Assembly: GCF_049331405.1 (NCBI RefSeq)
Contig: NZ_CP186274.1
Span: forward strand, 5,270,001 to 5,334,000
DNA length: 64,000 nucleotides
Direction of reading: 5' to 3'
From: PoT sp049331405
GTDB lineage: Bacteria; Planctomycetota; Planctomycetia; Isosphaerales; Isosphaeraceae
Shown: positions 1-8,041 of the stretch, piece after piece
Numbering within the stretch: the stretch's first letter is position 1
How the letters are laid out: each line of letters starts with the position of its first letter
Notes under the pieces: model-generated
Seen by the model: only the letters and a program-made list of their open reading frames with translations
Told to the model about the DNA's origin: nothing
The model's database searches: none
Translations under genes and position numbers: made by a program

Positions 1-43
1 CGAGAAGGCGAAGCGGGGATGGTCCGTCGCACGCGTTCGGGGT

Positions 44-823
44 GTGGTCCTGGATCAATGCCGGGACCTGTTCGTCGCCGTCCAGTTCCTGACGCGACTG
101 CCGACCCCTCGCGTTGACCTCGACGACGAACTCGAGCGACGCCTGATCCTCGGCCGATCTACGGTCTATTTCCCCGTGGTAGGAGCCTTCCTCGGGGCGG
201 TGACGGGCGGGACGATCCTACTCGCGGCGCAGCTCTGGCCGATCGCGATCGCCGTCGCACTCGGCCTCGCCTTCGAGGCGCTCCTGACCGGCGCCTTCCA
301 CGAGGACGCCGTGGCCGACTTCTGCGACGCCTTCGGCGGCGGCTGGACGCGCGAGGACATCCTCCGCATCCTCAAAGATAGCAGGGTCGGCTCCTTCGGC
401 GTGCTCGGGCTCGGGCTCGCGGTGACGCTCCGCGGCGTCGCGCTCGGGTCGATCGAGGCGGACCGGCTCCTGTCCGCCTCGATGGCGTCGGCCAGCCTGG
501 GGCGCTGGGCCGCGTTGCTCGCCATGTGGGCCCTGCCCCCGATCGCCGATCGGCCGAGCCTGAGCCGGGACGTCGGCCGGCAGGTCCCAATCGGTCGGTT
601 GCTGCTGGGGACCGCGTTGGCACTTCCGGGCTGCGTCGGCCTGGCCGTCGTGAGCCCCTGGCGACTGGCGGCGGCCGTCGCGGCGATCCTGGCCGTGACG
701 GCCTGGCTCGTGCGCTACGTCGGCCGGCGGATCGGCGGGATCAACGGCGACAGCCTGGGGTTCCTCTGCTACGTCGCGCAGGTCGTCGTGCTCCTCGCGG
801 CGGCCGCCGGGGAGGTGGGATGA
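44..823 (+). CDS. cobS: Adenosylcobinamide-GDP ribazoletransferase (cobalamin synthase) CobS
   Basis: CobS joins adenosylcobinamide-GDP to alpha-ribazole (phosphate) at the inner membrane, the last assembly step of cobalamin. The 259-residue protein begins with the family's QFLTRLP motif and carries the metal-binding, substrate-binding stretch FHEDAVADFCDAFGGGW followed by LKDSRVGSFG (about residues 86-125). Several hydrophobic helices follow, and it ends GDSLGF plus a last helix. Length is typical. The GTG at 44 is the first usable start in view. The frame stays open upstream to the window edge without an ATG, so an earlier start cannot be excluded. The stop overlaps the next start (ATGA). 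First of seven co-directional corrinoid genes; cobT would be expected just upstream but is not visible. Confidence 0.93.
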   Translation: MVLDQCRDLFVAVQFLTRLPTPRVDLDDELERRLILGRSTVYFPVVGAFLGAVTGGTILLAAQLWPIAIAVALGLAFEALLTGAFHEDAVADFCDAFGGGWTREDILRILKDSRVGSFGVLGLGLAVTLRGVALGSIEADRLLSASMASASLGRWAALLAMWALPPIADRPSLSRDVGRQVPIGRLLLGTALALPGCVGLAVVSPWRLAAAVAAILAVTAWLVRYVGRRIGGINGDSLGFLCYVAQVVVLLAAAAGEVG

Positions 824-1422
824 TCCCGTCCGCCTCGAGCCTCATCCTCGTCCGCCATGCCCGCGTCGCGGCTCGCTACAACGGTGTCTGCTACGGCCGG
901 AGCGACGTGCTGCTCGACCCCGAAGGAGTCGAGGAGAGCCGGGAGCTCGCGGAGTTCCTGTCCCGTTGGCCGATCCGGCACCTCGTCACCAGCGGGGCGA
1001 CGCGGGCCCGCGTCCTGGCGGAGTTTCTCGCCGAGCGGATCGGCCTCGAAATGACCGTCGAGCCGGCCCTCCTGGAGCGCGACTTCGGGGCTTGGGAGCT
1101 GCGACCCTGGGACTCGATCTATCAGGAAGTCGGAGACGCGATGCAAGGGCTGATCCACGAGCCGGCGACCTATCGCCCGCCGGGGGGCGAGACGACGTAC
1201 GAGCTGCGCGATCGGGCCGTCTCCTGGTATGCGCGTCGGCCGCGCGGGGGGCTGACCGTCGTCGTCACTCACGGAGGCCCGATCGCCGCGATCCGTGGGA
1301 CGCTGGCCGGCAAAATCCCCGCCGATTGGCTCGACCTCATCCCGCGTCCGGGTTCCTGGATCGCCTTGGACAACGAGAGGGACGAAGTCGCCCTCACGCC
1401 GGGCGGGGGTTGGACCTCATGA
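820..1422 (+). CDS. cobC: Alpha-ribazole phosphatase-like histidine phosphatase
   Basis: A 200-residue histidine phosphatase of the phosphoglycerate mutase-like branch. The phosphohistidine site is LVRHA near residue 10, where the usual RHG is RHA. The Arg/Glu region LLERDFGAWE is near 80 and the second catalytic histidine is in VVVTHGGP near 150. Family and position directly after cobS support CobC, which removes the 5'-phosphate of alpha-ribazole phosphate or of adenosylcobalamin-phosphate. The ATG overlaps the cobS stop in ATGA and its own stop overlaps btuC the same way, so translation is probably coupled. Generic histidine phosphatases look alike, so the exact substrate rests on context. 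Confidence 0.85.
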   Translation: MIPSASSLILVRHARVAARYNGVCYGRSDVLLDPEGVEESRELAEFLSRWPIRHLVTSGATRARVLAEFLAERIGLEMTVEPALLERDFGAWELRPWDSIYQEVGDAMQGLIHEPATYRPPGGETTYELRDRAVSWYARRPRGGLTVVVTHGGPIAAIRGTLAGKIPADWLDLIPRPGSWIALDNERDEVALTPGGGWTS

Positions 1423-2417
1423 AGTGGCGTGGCCTGCGTGTCTTTGGGCTCCTGGTCGTGATGGTCGCGACCGCGATCGCCAGTCTGGCGATCGGGCCGG
1501 TGCGGCTCCCGGCGCGCGAGATCGCCCGGGTCCTGATCGGGGGGAGTGGCGGCGCGGGCCTCAATGCCGAGGCGATCGTCTGGGAACTGCGGTTGCCTCG
1601 CGTGGCCCTGGCAACGATTGTCGGCATGGGCCTCGGCGCGGCGGGCGCGGCCTATCAGGGGCTCTTCCGCAACCCGCTGGCCGATCCGTTCGTGATCGGC
1701 GCGTCGAGCGGCTCGGCCCTGGGAGCGACGCTCGTGATCGTCTGCGCGGGCAATGCCGAGGCGGCTGGCTTCGGGGCCGTGCCGCTGGGAGGCTTCATCG
1801 GGGCACTCGCTGCGGCGGCGATTGTCTATTTCTCGACCGCCTGGTGGGGGAGGATGCCGCTGGTCGGCCTCTTACTGGCGGGCTCGGCGGTGAGCAGTTG
1901 TCTGGGCGGCCTGGTCTGGCTCCTGATGGTGCTGCACGACGAGGACCTGGCCCGGATCGTGGCTTGGCTGATGGGGAGCCTGGCCGGGCGAGGCTGGACG
2001 GCCGTCGCCGGGGGCGGCCTCTACGTGGCACTCGGGACTGTCGGGCTCTGGGCGCTGTCCCGGCCGCTGGACGCCCTCTCGCTGGGCGAGCAGCCGGCGC
2101 GGGCCCTGGGGCTCCCCTTGAAGATGGTGAGCGGGGCGGTCGTGGCCGCGGCCAGCCTCGCAACGGCCGCCGCCGTGGCGGTCGCGGGGGTCATCGGCTT
2201 CGTCGGGCTTGTGGCGCCGCACCTGGCCAGGGCCTGTGTCGGCGCCCGCCATCGCTTCCTGATCCCGGCCAGCGGCCTGATCGGGGCGATCCTCCTACTC
2301 GCGGCCGACGCCCTCGCGCGCACGCTCGCGTCCCCCATCGAGCTCCCCGTGGGCGTGCTGACCGCAATCCTCGGGGGACCTTTCTTCCTGGCCGTCATGG
2401 GCATGAGGGCGCGATGA
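1419..2417 (+). CDS. btuC: FecCD/BtuC-family ABC transporter permease (corrinoid importer)
   Basis: A 332-residue polytopic inner-membrane protein of the FecCD family. It has an N-terminal helix, then WELRLPRV and AAGAAYQGLFRNPLADPF, the conserved start of the family, and a C-terminal GVIGFVGLVAPHLAR motif that contacts the ATPase. The protein would form the homodimeric channel of a type II ABC importer. It lies between cobC and an ATPase gene with 4-nt ATGA overlaps on both sides, and a matching binding protein is encoded at 4803-5828. Iron-siderophore permeases belong to the same family; B12 or cobinamide as substrate is inferred from the surrounding cob genes. Confidence 0.9.
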   Translation: MKWRGLRVFGLLVVMVATAIASLAIGPVRLPAREIARVLIGGSGGAGLNAEAIVWELRLPRVALATIVGMGLGAAGAAYQGLFRNPLADPFVIGASSGSALGATLVIVCAGNAEAAGFGAVPLGGFIGALAAAAIVYFSTAWWGRMPLVGLLLAGSAVSSCLGGLVWLLMVLHDEDLARIVAWLMGSLAGRGWTAVAGGGLYVALGTVGLWALSRPLDALSLGEQPARALGLPLKMVSGAVVAAASLATAAAVAVAGVIGFVGLVAPHLARACVGARHRFLIPASGLIGAILLLAADALARTLASPIELPVGVLTAILGGPFFLAVMGMRAR

Positions 2418-3250
2418 CTCCACCGGAACCGGGAGGCGAACGGCTGAGGGCCGACGCGCTGGCCTGCGGCTATGGCCGGGGCGATGTGCTAACGGGGGTG
2501 ACGCTCGGCATCGAGCCGGGCACGATCCTAGCGCTGCTCGGCCCGAACGGATCGGGCAAGACAACCCTCCTGCGCACGCTCGCCCGCCTCCTCAAGCCGC
2601 GCGACGGTGTCGTCTACCTCGACGGCGCTCCACTCCTCTCGGGCCGCGATCGGTCTCGTGTCCATCTGAAGATCGCCGTCGCGTTGCCCGACGACGCGGG
2701 CGGTTCGACCCTCACCGTCGAGGAGGTCGTCCGGCTCGGCCGCGCCGCACATCGTGGCTGGTGGCGGCCCATGTCGGAGGAGGACGCGGCGGCGATCGAA
2801 CTCGCGCTCGGCCAGGTCGACCTGGGTCGACTGCGCGATCGTCCCATCGCCGAGCTCTCATCGGGCGAGTGGCAGCGTGTCCTGCTGGCGAAGGCCCTGG
2901 CCCGAGGGCCGACGGTCCTGTTGCTGGACGAACCGACGGCCCACCTGGACCTCAACTATCAGATCGAGATCCTAGAGCTCGTCCGTCGCCTGGCCCGCGA
3001 GGGTGGGCTGGCCGTCGTCCTGAGCCTTCACGACGTCAACCAGGCCTCCTTCTGGGCCGACCGGATCGCGCTGGTGGCCGATGGGCGACTGCTCGAGGTC
3101 GGCACCCCCGAGGACGTCCTCACGACCGACCTCTTGCGGCAGGCCTTCCGCTGCGCGGTGGCCGTCGAACGCCACCCCGTCTCCGGGATCCCGATGGTCC
3201 TGCCGTACCGCCCCCCCTGCCCCGAGCCGAAGGGGGACGAGAGCCCATGA
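2414..3250 (+). CDS. btuD: ABC transporter ATP-binding protein of the corrinoid importer
   Basis: A 278-residue ABC ATPase of the FepC/BtuD type. It has Walker A GPNGSGKTT (residues 43-51), signature LSSGEWQRV, Walker B VLLLDEPTAHLD and the H-loop histidine in LSLHDVNQ. About 20 C-terminal residues beyond the fold (VERHPVSGIPMVLPYRP) are typical of FecE/BtuD proteins. It would couple ATP hydrolysis to transport by the BtuC dimer. ATGA overlaps at both ends link it to btuC and cbiB. Family assignment is firm and the substrate is inferred from context. Confidence 0.9.
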   Translation: MTPPEPGGERLRADALACGYGRGDVLTGVTLGIEPGTILALLGPNGSGKTTLLRTLARLLKPRDGVVYLDGAPLLSGRDRSRVHLKIAVALPDDAGGSTLTVEEVVRLGRAAHRGWWRPMSEEDAAAIELALGQVDLGRLRDRPIAELSSGEWQRVLLAKALARGPTVLLLDEPTAHLDLNYQIEILELVRRLAREGGLAVVLSLHDVNQASFWADRIALVADGRLLEVGTPEDVLTTDLLRQAFRCAVAVERHPVSGIPMVLPYRPPCPEPKGDESP

Positions 3251-4200
3251 ACGCCGGAGCTCTGCTCCCGATGCTGCTGGCGGTGGCCCTCGACCTGGCG
3301 TTCGGCGATCCCCCGAATCGACTCCACCCGGTCGCCTGGATCGGCTCCGCGCTGGTCGCGGCCCGGCGTCGGCTGATAAGGCCCGGGCGGGTGATCCCGC
3401 TGCTCCTCGGCGCTTCGCTGATGGTCGTCGGAGTGGCCTTCGCCCTGGCCCTGGGGATCGCCATTTCCCTGGGGTTGGCGAAGTTACCCACGCCCGCCGG
3501 CCTGATAGTCGAGGCGATCATGCTCAAGTCGCTCTTCTCGATACGGGGCCTCGCCCGCGCCGCGAGGGCCGTCGCCGAGGCACTCGATCGCTGCGATCTC
3601 CCCGAGGCGCGGAGGCTGGCCTCCTGGCACCTCGTGAGCCGCCCGACCGAAGGGCTGGATGGCCCGTTCGTCGCGGCGGCGGCGATCGAGTCGGTGGCTG
3701 AGAACGCCAGCGACAGCATCGTCGCCCCATTGCTTTATTACGGTGTGTTTGGCCTCCCGGGGGCGTTGGCTTATCGTTTCATCAACACCGCCGATTCCCT
3801 CTTCGGCTATCGTGACCCCGAACGCGAATGGCTCGGCAAGGTCCCCGCTCGCCTGGACGACCTGGCGAACCTGATCCCGGCCCGCCTCTCGGCGCTCATG
3901 ATGGTCCTCGCCGCGCCGGTCGCTGGGGGTAGTTCGGTTCTCGCCTTTCGGATCTGGCGGCGCGACGCAAGCAAAACGGCCAGCCCCAACGCGGGCCGGC
4001 CGATGAGCGCCGCGGCCGGGGCCCTCGGAGTCGAGTTGGAGAAAGTCGGGGCCTACCACCTGGGCGCGGGGCTCCGGCTGCCAGGCCCCGATGACATCGG
4101 CCGTTCCATCCGCCTGCTGTGGGCGACCACCGGGCTGGCCCTCATCCCCATCGCGGCCTTGAAACTCCTCCTGGCGACCCGACACTTATATCAGCATTGA
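3247..4200 (+). CDS. cbiB: Adenosylcobinamide-phosphate synthase CbiB (CobD)
   Basis: Attaches the aminopropanol (phosphate) arm to adenosylcobyric acid, giving adenosylcobinamide (phosphate). The 317-residue membrane protein shows the family's opening LAFGDPPNRLHPVAWIG, the core ESVAENASDSIVAP, then FINTADSLFGYRDPEREWLG and RLDDLANLIPARL, and ends with a hydrophobic helix. Length is normal for CbiB. The ATG overlaps the btuD stop (ATGA). A 24-nt gap separates it from cobU, the only gap in the first seven genes. Placing a biosynthetic membrane enzyme directly after the importer suggests that imported cobinamide-type precursors and de novo intermediates feed the same late pathway. Confidence 0.93.
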   Translation: MNAGALLPMLLAVALDLAFGDPPNRLHPVAWIGSALVAARRRLIRPGRVIPLLLGASLMVVGVAFALALGIAISLGLAKLPTPAGLIVEAIMLKSLFSIRGLARAARAVAEALDRCDLPEARRLASWHLVSRPTEGLDGPFVAAAAIESVAENASDSIVAPLLYYGVFGLPGALAYRFINTADSLFGYRDPEREWLGKVPARLDDLANLIPARLSALMMVLAAPVAGGSSVLAFRIWRRDASKTASPNAGRPMSAAAGALGVELEKVGAYHLGAGLRLPGPDDIGRSIRLLWATTGLALIPIAALKLLLATRHLYQH

Positions 4201-4224
4201 CTAGTTTTTAGCAGAACGAGCAAC

Positions 4225-4806
4225 ATGGGTGAACTCATCCTCATCACGGGAGGCGTCCGCTGCGGCAAGAGCCGGTACGCCGAACGTCTGGCCGCCGATA
4301 TCGGAAACGACCGAGTCGTCTACATCGCGACCGCCGAGGCGGGAGATGACGAGATGAAGGCCCGGATCGCCGCCCACCGAGCCGACCGCCCGGCCATGTG
4401 GGCGACACTTGAGGCCCCGCTGGACGTCGCCTCGGCCATCGTCGAGGCGTCCGGACGCCCCGAGTCTCCCCGCGCCATCCTCGTCGACTGCCTGACGATG
4501 CTGGTCAGCAACCTCCTGCTCGAGCGGGAAGGTGACGACGGGGCGAGGGTCGCCGGCCAGGTGGACGCGATCCGCGAGGCCTGCCTCCAATCTACCGCGA
4601 CCGTGATCGTGGTCACGAATGAGGTCGGCTGGGGCGTAGTCCCCGCGACCCCGCTGGGCCGACGATATCGGGACCTGCTCGGCTCGGCCAACCAGTCGCT
4701 CGCGGAGGCTGCGGTGAAGGTCCTCCTGCTCGTCGCGGGGATCGCCGTCGATTACAAGGCCCTCGCCGAGGCCACGCTCGATCCCGATCGCAGGAACTCG
4801 CCATGA
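4225..4806 (+). CDS. cobU: Adenosylcobinamide kinase / adenosylcobinamide-phosphate guanylyltransferase
   Basis: A bifunctional 193-residue enzyme that phosphorylates adenosylcobinamide and transfers GMP to it, making the GDP-cobinamide used by CobS. The P-loop is GGVRCGKS at residues 9-16. AHRADRP contains the histidine that carries GMP in this family. VDCLTMLVSNLLLE and TNEVGWGVVP are conserved core segments, and the C-terminus VLLLVAGIA is the final strand. The stop overlaps the btuF start (ATGA). The gene is called cobP in organisms using the aerobic-pathway nomenclature. Confidence 0.94.
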   Translation: MGELILITGGVRCGKSRYAERLAADIGNDRVVYIATAEAGDDEMKARIAAHRADRPAMWATLEAPLDVASAIVEASGRPESPRAILVDCLTMLVSNLLLEREGDDGARVAGQVDAIREACLQSTATVIVVTNEVGWGVVPATPLGRRYRDLLGSANQSLAEAAVKVLLLVAGIAVDYKALAEATLDPDRRNSP

Positions 4807-5828
4807 ATCCTCACATCCTAATTCGTGCCCGGCTCGGGCTGATCGCGGCCTTGATCGGATCCCTCCCCGCCTGCAGTCGACAAGCCGCTCCGTCGGCGCC
4901 CGCCAAGCTTGCTCGACACGAGGTCAGGACAGACTCATGGCCCGTCGAGATCGTCGATGGCCTCGGGCGCAAGGTCCGGATCGCCCGTCCGCCCGAACGG
5001 ATCGTCTCGCTGACGCCATCCAACACCGAGACCCTCTATGCCGTCGGCGCCGGTGGAAAGGTCGTCGCGGGGACATCCCTGGATGATTACCCGCCGGAGG
5101 TGAAGAAGCACGCGACGGTCGGTGGGATGGCGCCGAGGACAATCAACCTGGAGGCGATCGCGGCGTTGAAGCCCGACCTGGTCCTCGCCTCGGGCGGCGT
5201 GCAGGAGCCGATCATCGCCCCGCTCGAACGCCTGGGCCTGGTGGTCGTGGCGCTCGACGCCGAGGACTTCGAAGGCGTGGCCCGGAATATAAGGACGGTC
5301 GGCCGCCTCACCGGCCGGTCCGCCGAGGCCGAACGACTCTCCTCGCGATTCCTCGACCGCGTCGAGGCGGTCCGCCGCCGCGCCGGGACGAGGACTGCCC
5401 CCAAGCCCAAGGTCCTCTACCTCGTCCGCGAAGATCCGCTAATGACGGCCGGGCCGGGGACGTTCATCGGCCGGATGATCGAGGTCGCCGGCGGAATCAA
5501 CACGTTCGGAGATGTATCGATCCGTTATCCCAGGCCTAGCGAGGAGGAGGTTCTCGCCCGCTCGCCCGAGATCATCCTGGCCTCGACCGGCGCAATGAAC
5601 GGCGGTTCGGCGGGAGAGCCGGCCCGGCGCCAGCGTATCCTGTCGCGGGCGGGATGGGACCGGCTTCCGGCCATCCGGGGTGATCGCATCAGCTTCCTCG
5701 ACGAGGATCTTGTCTCGCGGCCCGGCCCCCGGCTCGTCGAGGGGCTGGAGGCCATGGCCAAGGCTCTCGACATCGCGACTCATCCACGGAGCGAGGACGG
5801 CAATGCCGAGCCTCGAACCGATCGATAA
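4803..5828 (+). CDS. btuF: Corrinoid ABC transporter substrate-binding lipoprotein (BtuF-like)
   Basis: A 341-residue type III periplasmic binding protein. A lipoprotein signal with lipobox ending LPAC places Cys24 as the lipidated residue. The mature protein has the family's opening DGLGRKVRIARPPERIVSLTPSNTE split across its first strands, then GGMAPRTINLEAIAALKPDLV and a C-terminal lobe with YLVREDPLMTAGPGTFIG. It would deliver corrinoid to BtuCD. As the last gene of the plus-strand operon it ends 16 nt from the convergent cobO stop. Siderophore-binding relatives exist, but the gene neighbourhood favours cobalamin or cobinamide. Confidence 0.88.
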   Translation: MNPHILIRARLGLIAALIGSLPACSRQAAPSAPAKLARHEVRTDSWPVEIVDGLGRKVRIARPPERIVSLTPSNTETLYAVGAGGKVVAGTSLDDYPPEVKKHATVGGMAPRTINLEAIAALKPDLVLASGGVQEPIIAPLERLGLVVVALDAEDFEGVARNIRTVGRLTGRSAEAERLSSRFLDRVEAVRRRAGTRTAPKPKVLYLVREDPLMTAGPGTFIGRMIEVAGGINTFGDVSIRYPRPSEEEVLARSPEIILASTGAMNGGSAGEPARRQRILSRAGWDRLPAIRGDRISFLDEDLVSRPGPRLVEGLEAMAKALDIATHPRSEDGNAEPRTDR

Positions 5829-5844
5829 GTCCGATGAGGCTGCG

Positions 5845-6459
5845 TCAGTACTCGATCCCCTTCTGAGGCATGACGCCCGACCGGTATGGGTGCTTGACGA
5901 GCTTCATCTCGGTGACGAGGTCCGCGAGCTCGATGAGCTCGGGCCGGGCATTGCGGCCGGTGATGACGACATGGAGCATCTCCCGCTTCCCGCGGAGTTC
6001 GTCAAGCACCTCGCCCAGCGGGAGGTACTCATATCGGAGCACGATGTTCAGTTCATCGAGGATGACGAGGTCGTAAGAAGGGTCGCGGAGCATCGCGACG
6101 GCCTCCTCCCAACCTTTGCGGGCCGTCTCGACATCGCGAGAGCGGTCCTGCGTATCCCATGTGAAGCCCTCGCCGAGGGATTTCATCGTGACCTGGGGAC
6201 CAAGCTGGCCGAAGTAGGCGGCCTCGCCGGTGGCGATCGCCCCCTTGATGAACTGGATGATCCCGACGCGCATGCCGTGGCCAAGGGAGCGAGACACCAG
6301 GCCGAAGGCGGCCGACGACTTCCCCTTGCCGGCCCCGGTATTGACGATGATCAGCCCTTTTTCCCGGGTCGCCTGCGCGAGCCGGGTCTCATGGGCCTCC
6401 TTGAGCCGGATCATCCGCTCCTTGTGCCGACCGTCCCGATCGTCATGCTCTTCGGTCAC
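5845..6459 (-). CDS. cobO: Cob(I)yrinic acid a,c-diamide adenosyltransferase (BtuR/CobO)
   Basis: Adenosylates the cobalt of corrinoids using ATP. The protein has an N-terminal basic segment, the P-loop NTGAGKGKSSAAFGL, GIIQFIKG, LVILDELN and a C-terminal VTEMKLVKHPY, all hallmarks of the BtuR/CobO/CobP family. I chose the GTG at 6459 (204 residues). It lies 7 nt after a good GGAGG site and 28 nt past the cobQ stop, whereas the upstream ATG at 6543 would overlap cobQ and add 28 residues without family resemblance. It is the last gene of the long minus-strand operon driven by the cobalamin riboswitch. Confidence 0.93.
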   Translation of the reverse strand: MTEEHDDRDGRHKERMIRLKEAHETRLAQATREKGLIIVNTGAGKGKSSAAFGLVSRSLGHGMRVGIIQFIKGAIATGEAAYFGQLGPQVTMKSLGEGFTWDTQDRSRDVETARKGWEEAVAMLRDPSYDLVILDELNIVLRYEYLPLGEVLDELRGKREMLHVVITGRNARPELIELADLVTEMKLVKHPYRSGVMPQKGIEY

Positions 6460-6487
6460 CTCTCGCCTCCAGATTTGGTAAGCATCT

Positions 6488-8041
6488 TCACTTTTTGATG
6501 ATTTCCACGAGGGCCTCGATGTCGACGGCCCCCTCAACCTCATCCGCCAGCCGGTCCAGCGCGAGCCGGAATCGTTCGCGATACCCGGGCATTTCGGTTG
6601 GGGCGGGGCTCAGGGCCCTGCGCCCTCGCCGTCGTGACGCCAGCGAATCGAGCCAGGCGCGGCGGAAGCGGTCGTCGTCGAAGAGGCCGTGTACGTAACA
6701 TCCCCAGATCGAGCCGTCGACTGTGGCGGCACCATCCGGGGCCTCGCCGCAACCTTCACCCTCCCGGGCGATCGCGAGCCAGGGATGGACGTCTGCTATC
6801 GTTGAACGGCCTGAGTGGATCTCGTAGCCGGCGAGTTCGTGGCCGGCGAGTGTCACCATCCATCCCGGCCCACCGACAATGCGGGCACGGACGCGGTGCG
6901 TCAGCTTGACCGTCGCGAAGGTCGTGGCGACGGGCAGCAGGGCCAGGCCATCCGTTTCAGGGCGATCCGACTCGACGCAAGCCGGGTCGAGGATCGTTCG
7001 GCCCAGCATCTGGTAACCGCCACAGATCCCGACGACGTTGATCCCATCCCGGGCGAGTTCGCCGATGCGATTGTGGAGCCCCGTGGTCCGGAGCCAGCCG
7101 AGGTCGGCGACGGTCGACTTTGACCCCGGCAGGATCACCGCATCGGGCCTGCCGAGCGAGTCGACCGACTCGACGAAACGGACGCGGACGCCCGGCTCGG
7201 ATTGGAGCGGATTGAAGTCGTCGAAGTTCGCGATGTGCGGCAGGCGCACGACCGCGATGTCGAGGGCGTCATCGGGCGAATGGCCATAACCCACGGCGCT
7301 GAGGGTCGCCGCATCCTCTTCCGGCAGGCCGAGGCCCGGCAGGTAGGGGACGACGCCGAGGACGGGGAGAGTTGATCGCTCCTCCAGGATGGCGACGCCG
7401 TCGTAGAACAAGGCCGGGTCGCCCCGGAACTTGTTGACGATCAGCCCGCGAACGAGGCGACGCTCCTCTTCGGGCAGCAGCCAGAGCGTGCCGAGGAGCT
7501 GGGCGAAGACGCCGCCCCGGTCGATATCCCCCACCAGCACGACGGGGGCCTCGGCATACCGGGCGACCGCCATGTTCACCATGTCGGATGCCTGTAGGTT
7601 CAGCTCGGCGGGGCTGCCGGCCCCCTCGATGATGACGAGATCGTAGAGGCTCCTCAGTCGGTCGAGCGACTCCGTGACCACCGCCCAGAGGGTCTTCTTG
7701 CGGTCGTAGTACTGCCCGGCGGAGAGGGTGTGCCAGGGGCGGCCCCTCACCACCACTTGAGATCGGTGGTCGGCCTCGGGCTTCAGGAGGACCGGGTTCA
7801 TGTCGACGACGGGCTCGATCCCCGAGGCGAGCGCCTGGAGTGCCTGGGACCGGCCGATCTCGCCGCCATCGGCGCAGACGGCGGCGTTGTTCGACATATT
7901 CTGGGCCTTGAATGGTGCCACCCGCACCCCGCGCCGGGCGAAGATCCGGCACAAGGCGGTCACCATGAGGCTCTTGCCCACTGAGGAGCTGGCCCCCTGC
8001 ACCATCAGGGTCGAGCCCGGCCCCCTCGCGTCGTCGTTCAA
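6488..8041 (-). CDS. cobQ: Cobyric acid synthase CobQ
   Basis: A glutamine-dependent amidase that amidates adenosylcobyrinic a,c-diamide at four positions. The N-terminal dethiobiotin-synthetase-like ATPase starts LMVQGASSSVGKS and continues FKAQNMSNNAAV. The class I glutamine amidotransferase-like half carries the nucleophile in GICGGYQMLG and a C-terminal HGLFDDD. The start is judged to be TTG at 8041, overlapping the stop of the preceding chelatase gene as TTGA and leaving 11 residues before LMVQG, as in family members. This gives 517 residues. The frame extends further upstream without resemblance. An ATG at 8005 is possible but would begin inside the first strand. Confidence 0.93.
   Translation of the reverse strand: MNDDARGPGSTLMVQGASSSVGKSLMVTALCRIFARRGVRVAPFKAQNMSNNAAVCADGGEIGRSQALQALASGIEPVVDMNPVLLKPEADHRSQVVVRGRPWHTLSAGQYYDRKKTLWAVVTESLDRLRSLYDLVIIEGAGSPAELNLQASDMVNMAVARYAEAPVVLVGDIDRGGVFAQLLGTLWLLPEEERRLVRGLIVNKFRGDPALFYDGVAILEERSTLPVLGVVPYLPGLGLPEEDAATLSAVGYGHSPDDALDIAVVRLPHIANFDDFNPLQSEPGVRVRFVESVDSLGRPDAVILPGSKSTVADLGWLRTTGLHNRIGELARDGINVVGICGGYQMLGRTILDPACVESDRPETDGLALLPVATTFATVKLTHRVRARIVGGPGWMVTLAGHELAGYEIHSGRSTIADVHPWLAIAREGEGCGEAPDGAATVDGSIWGCYVHGLFDDDRFRRAWLDSLASRRRGRRALSPAPTEMPGYRERFRLALDRLADEVEGAVDIEALVEIIKK

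Noticed and set aside
6460..6543. cobO start at ATG 6543
   Set aside because: Overlaps the cobQ coding end and adds non-conserved residues; the GTG at 6459 has a GGAGG site.
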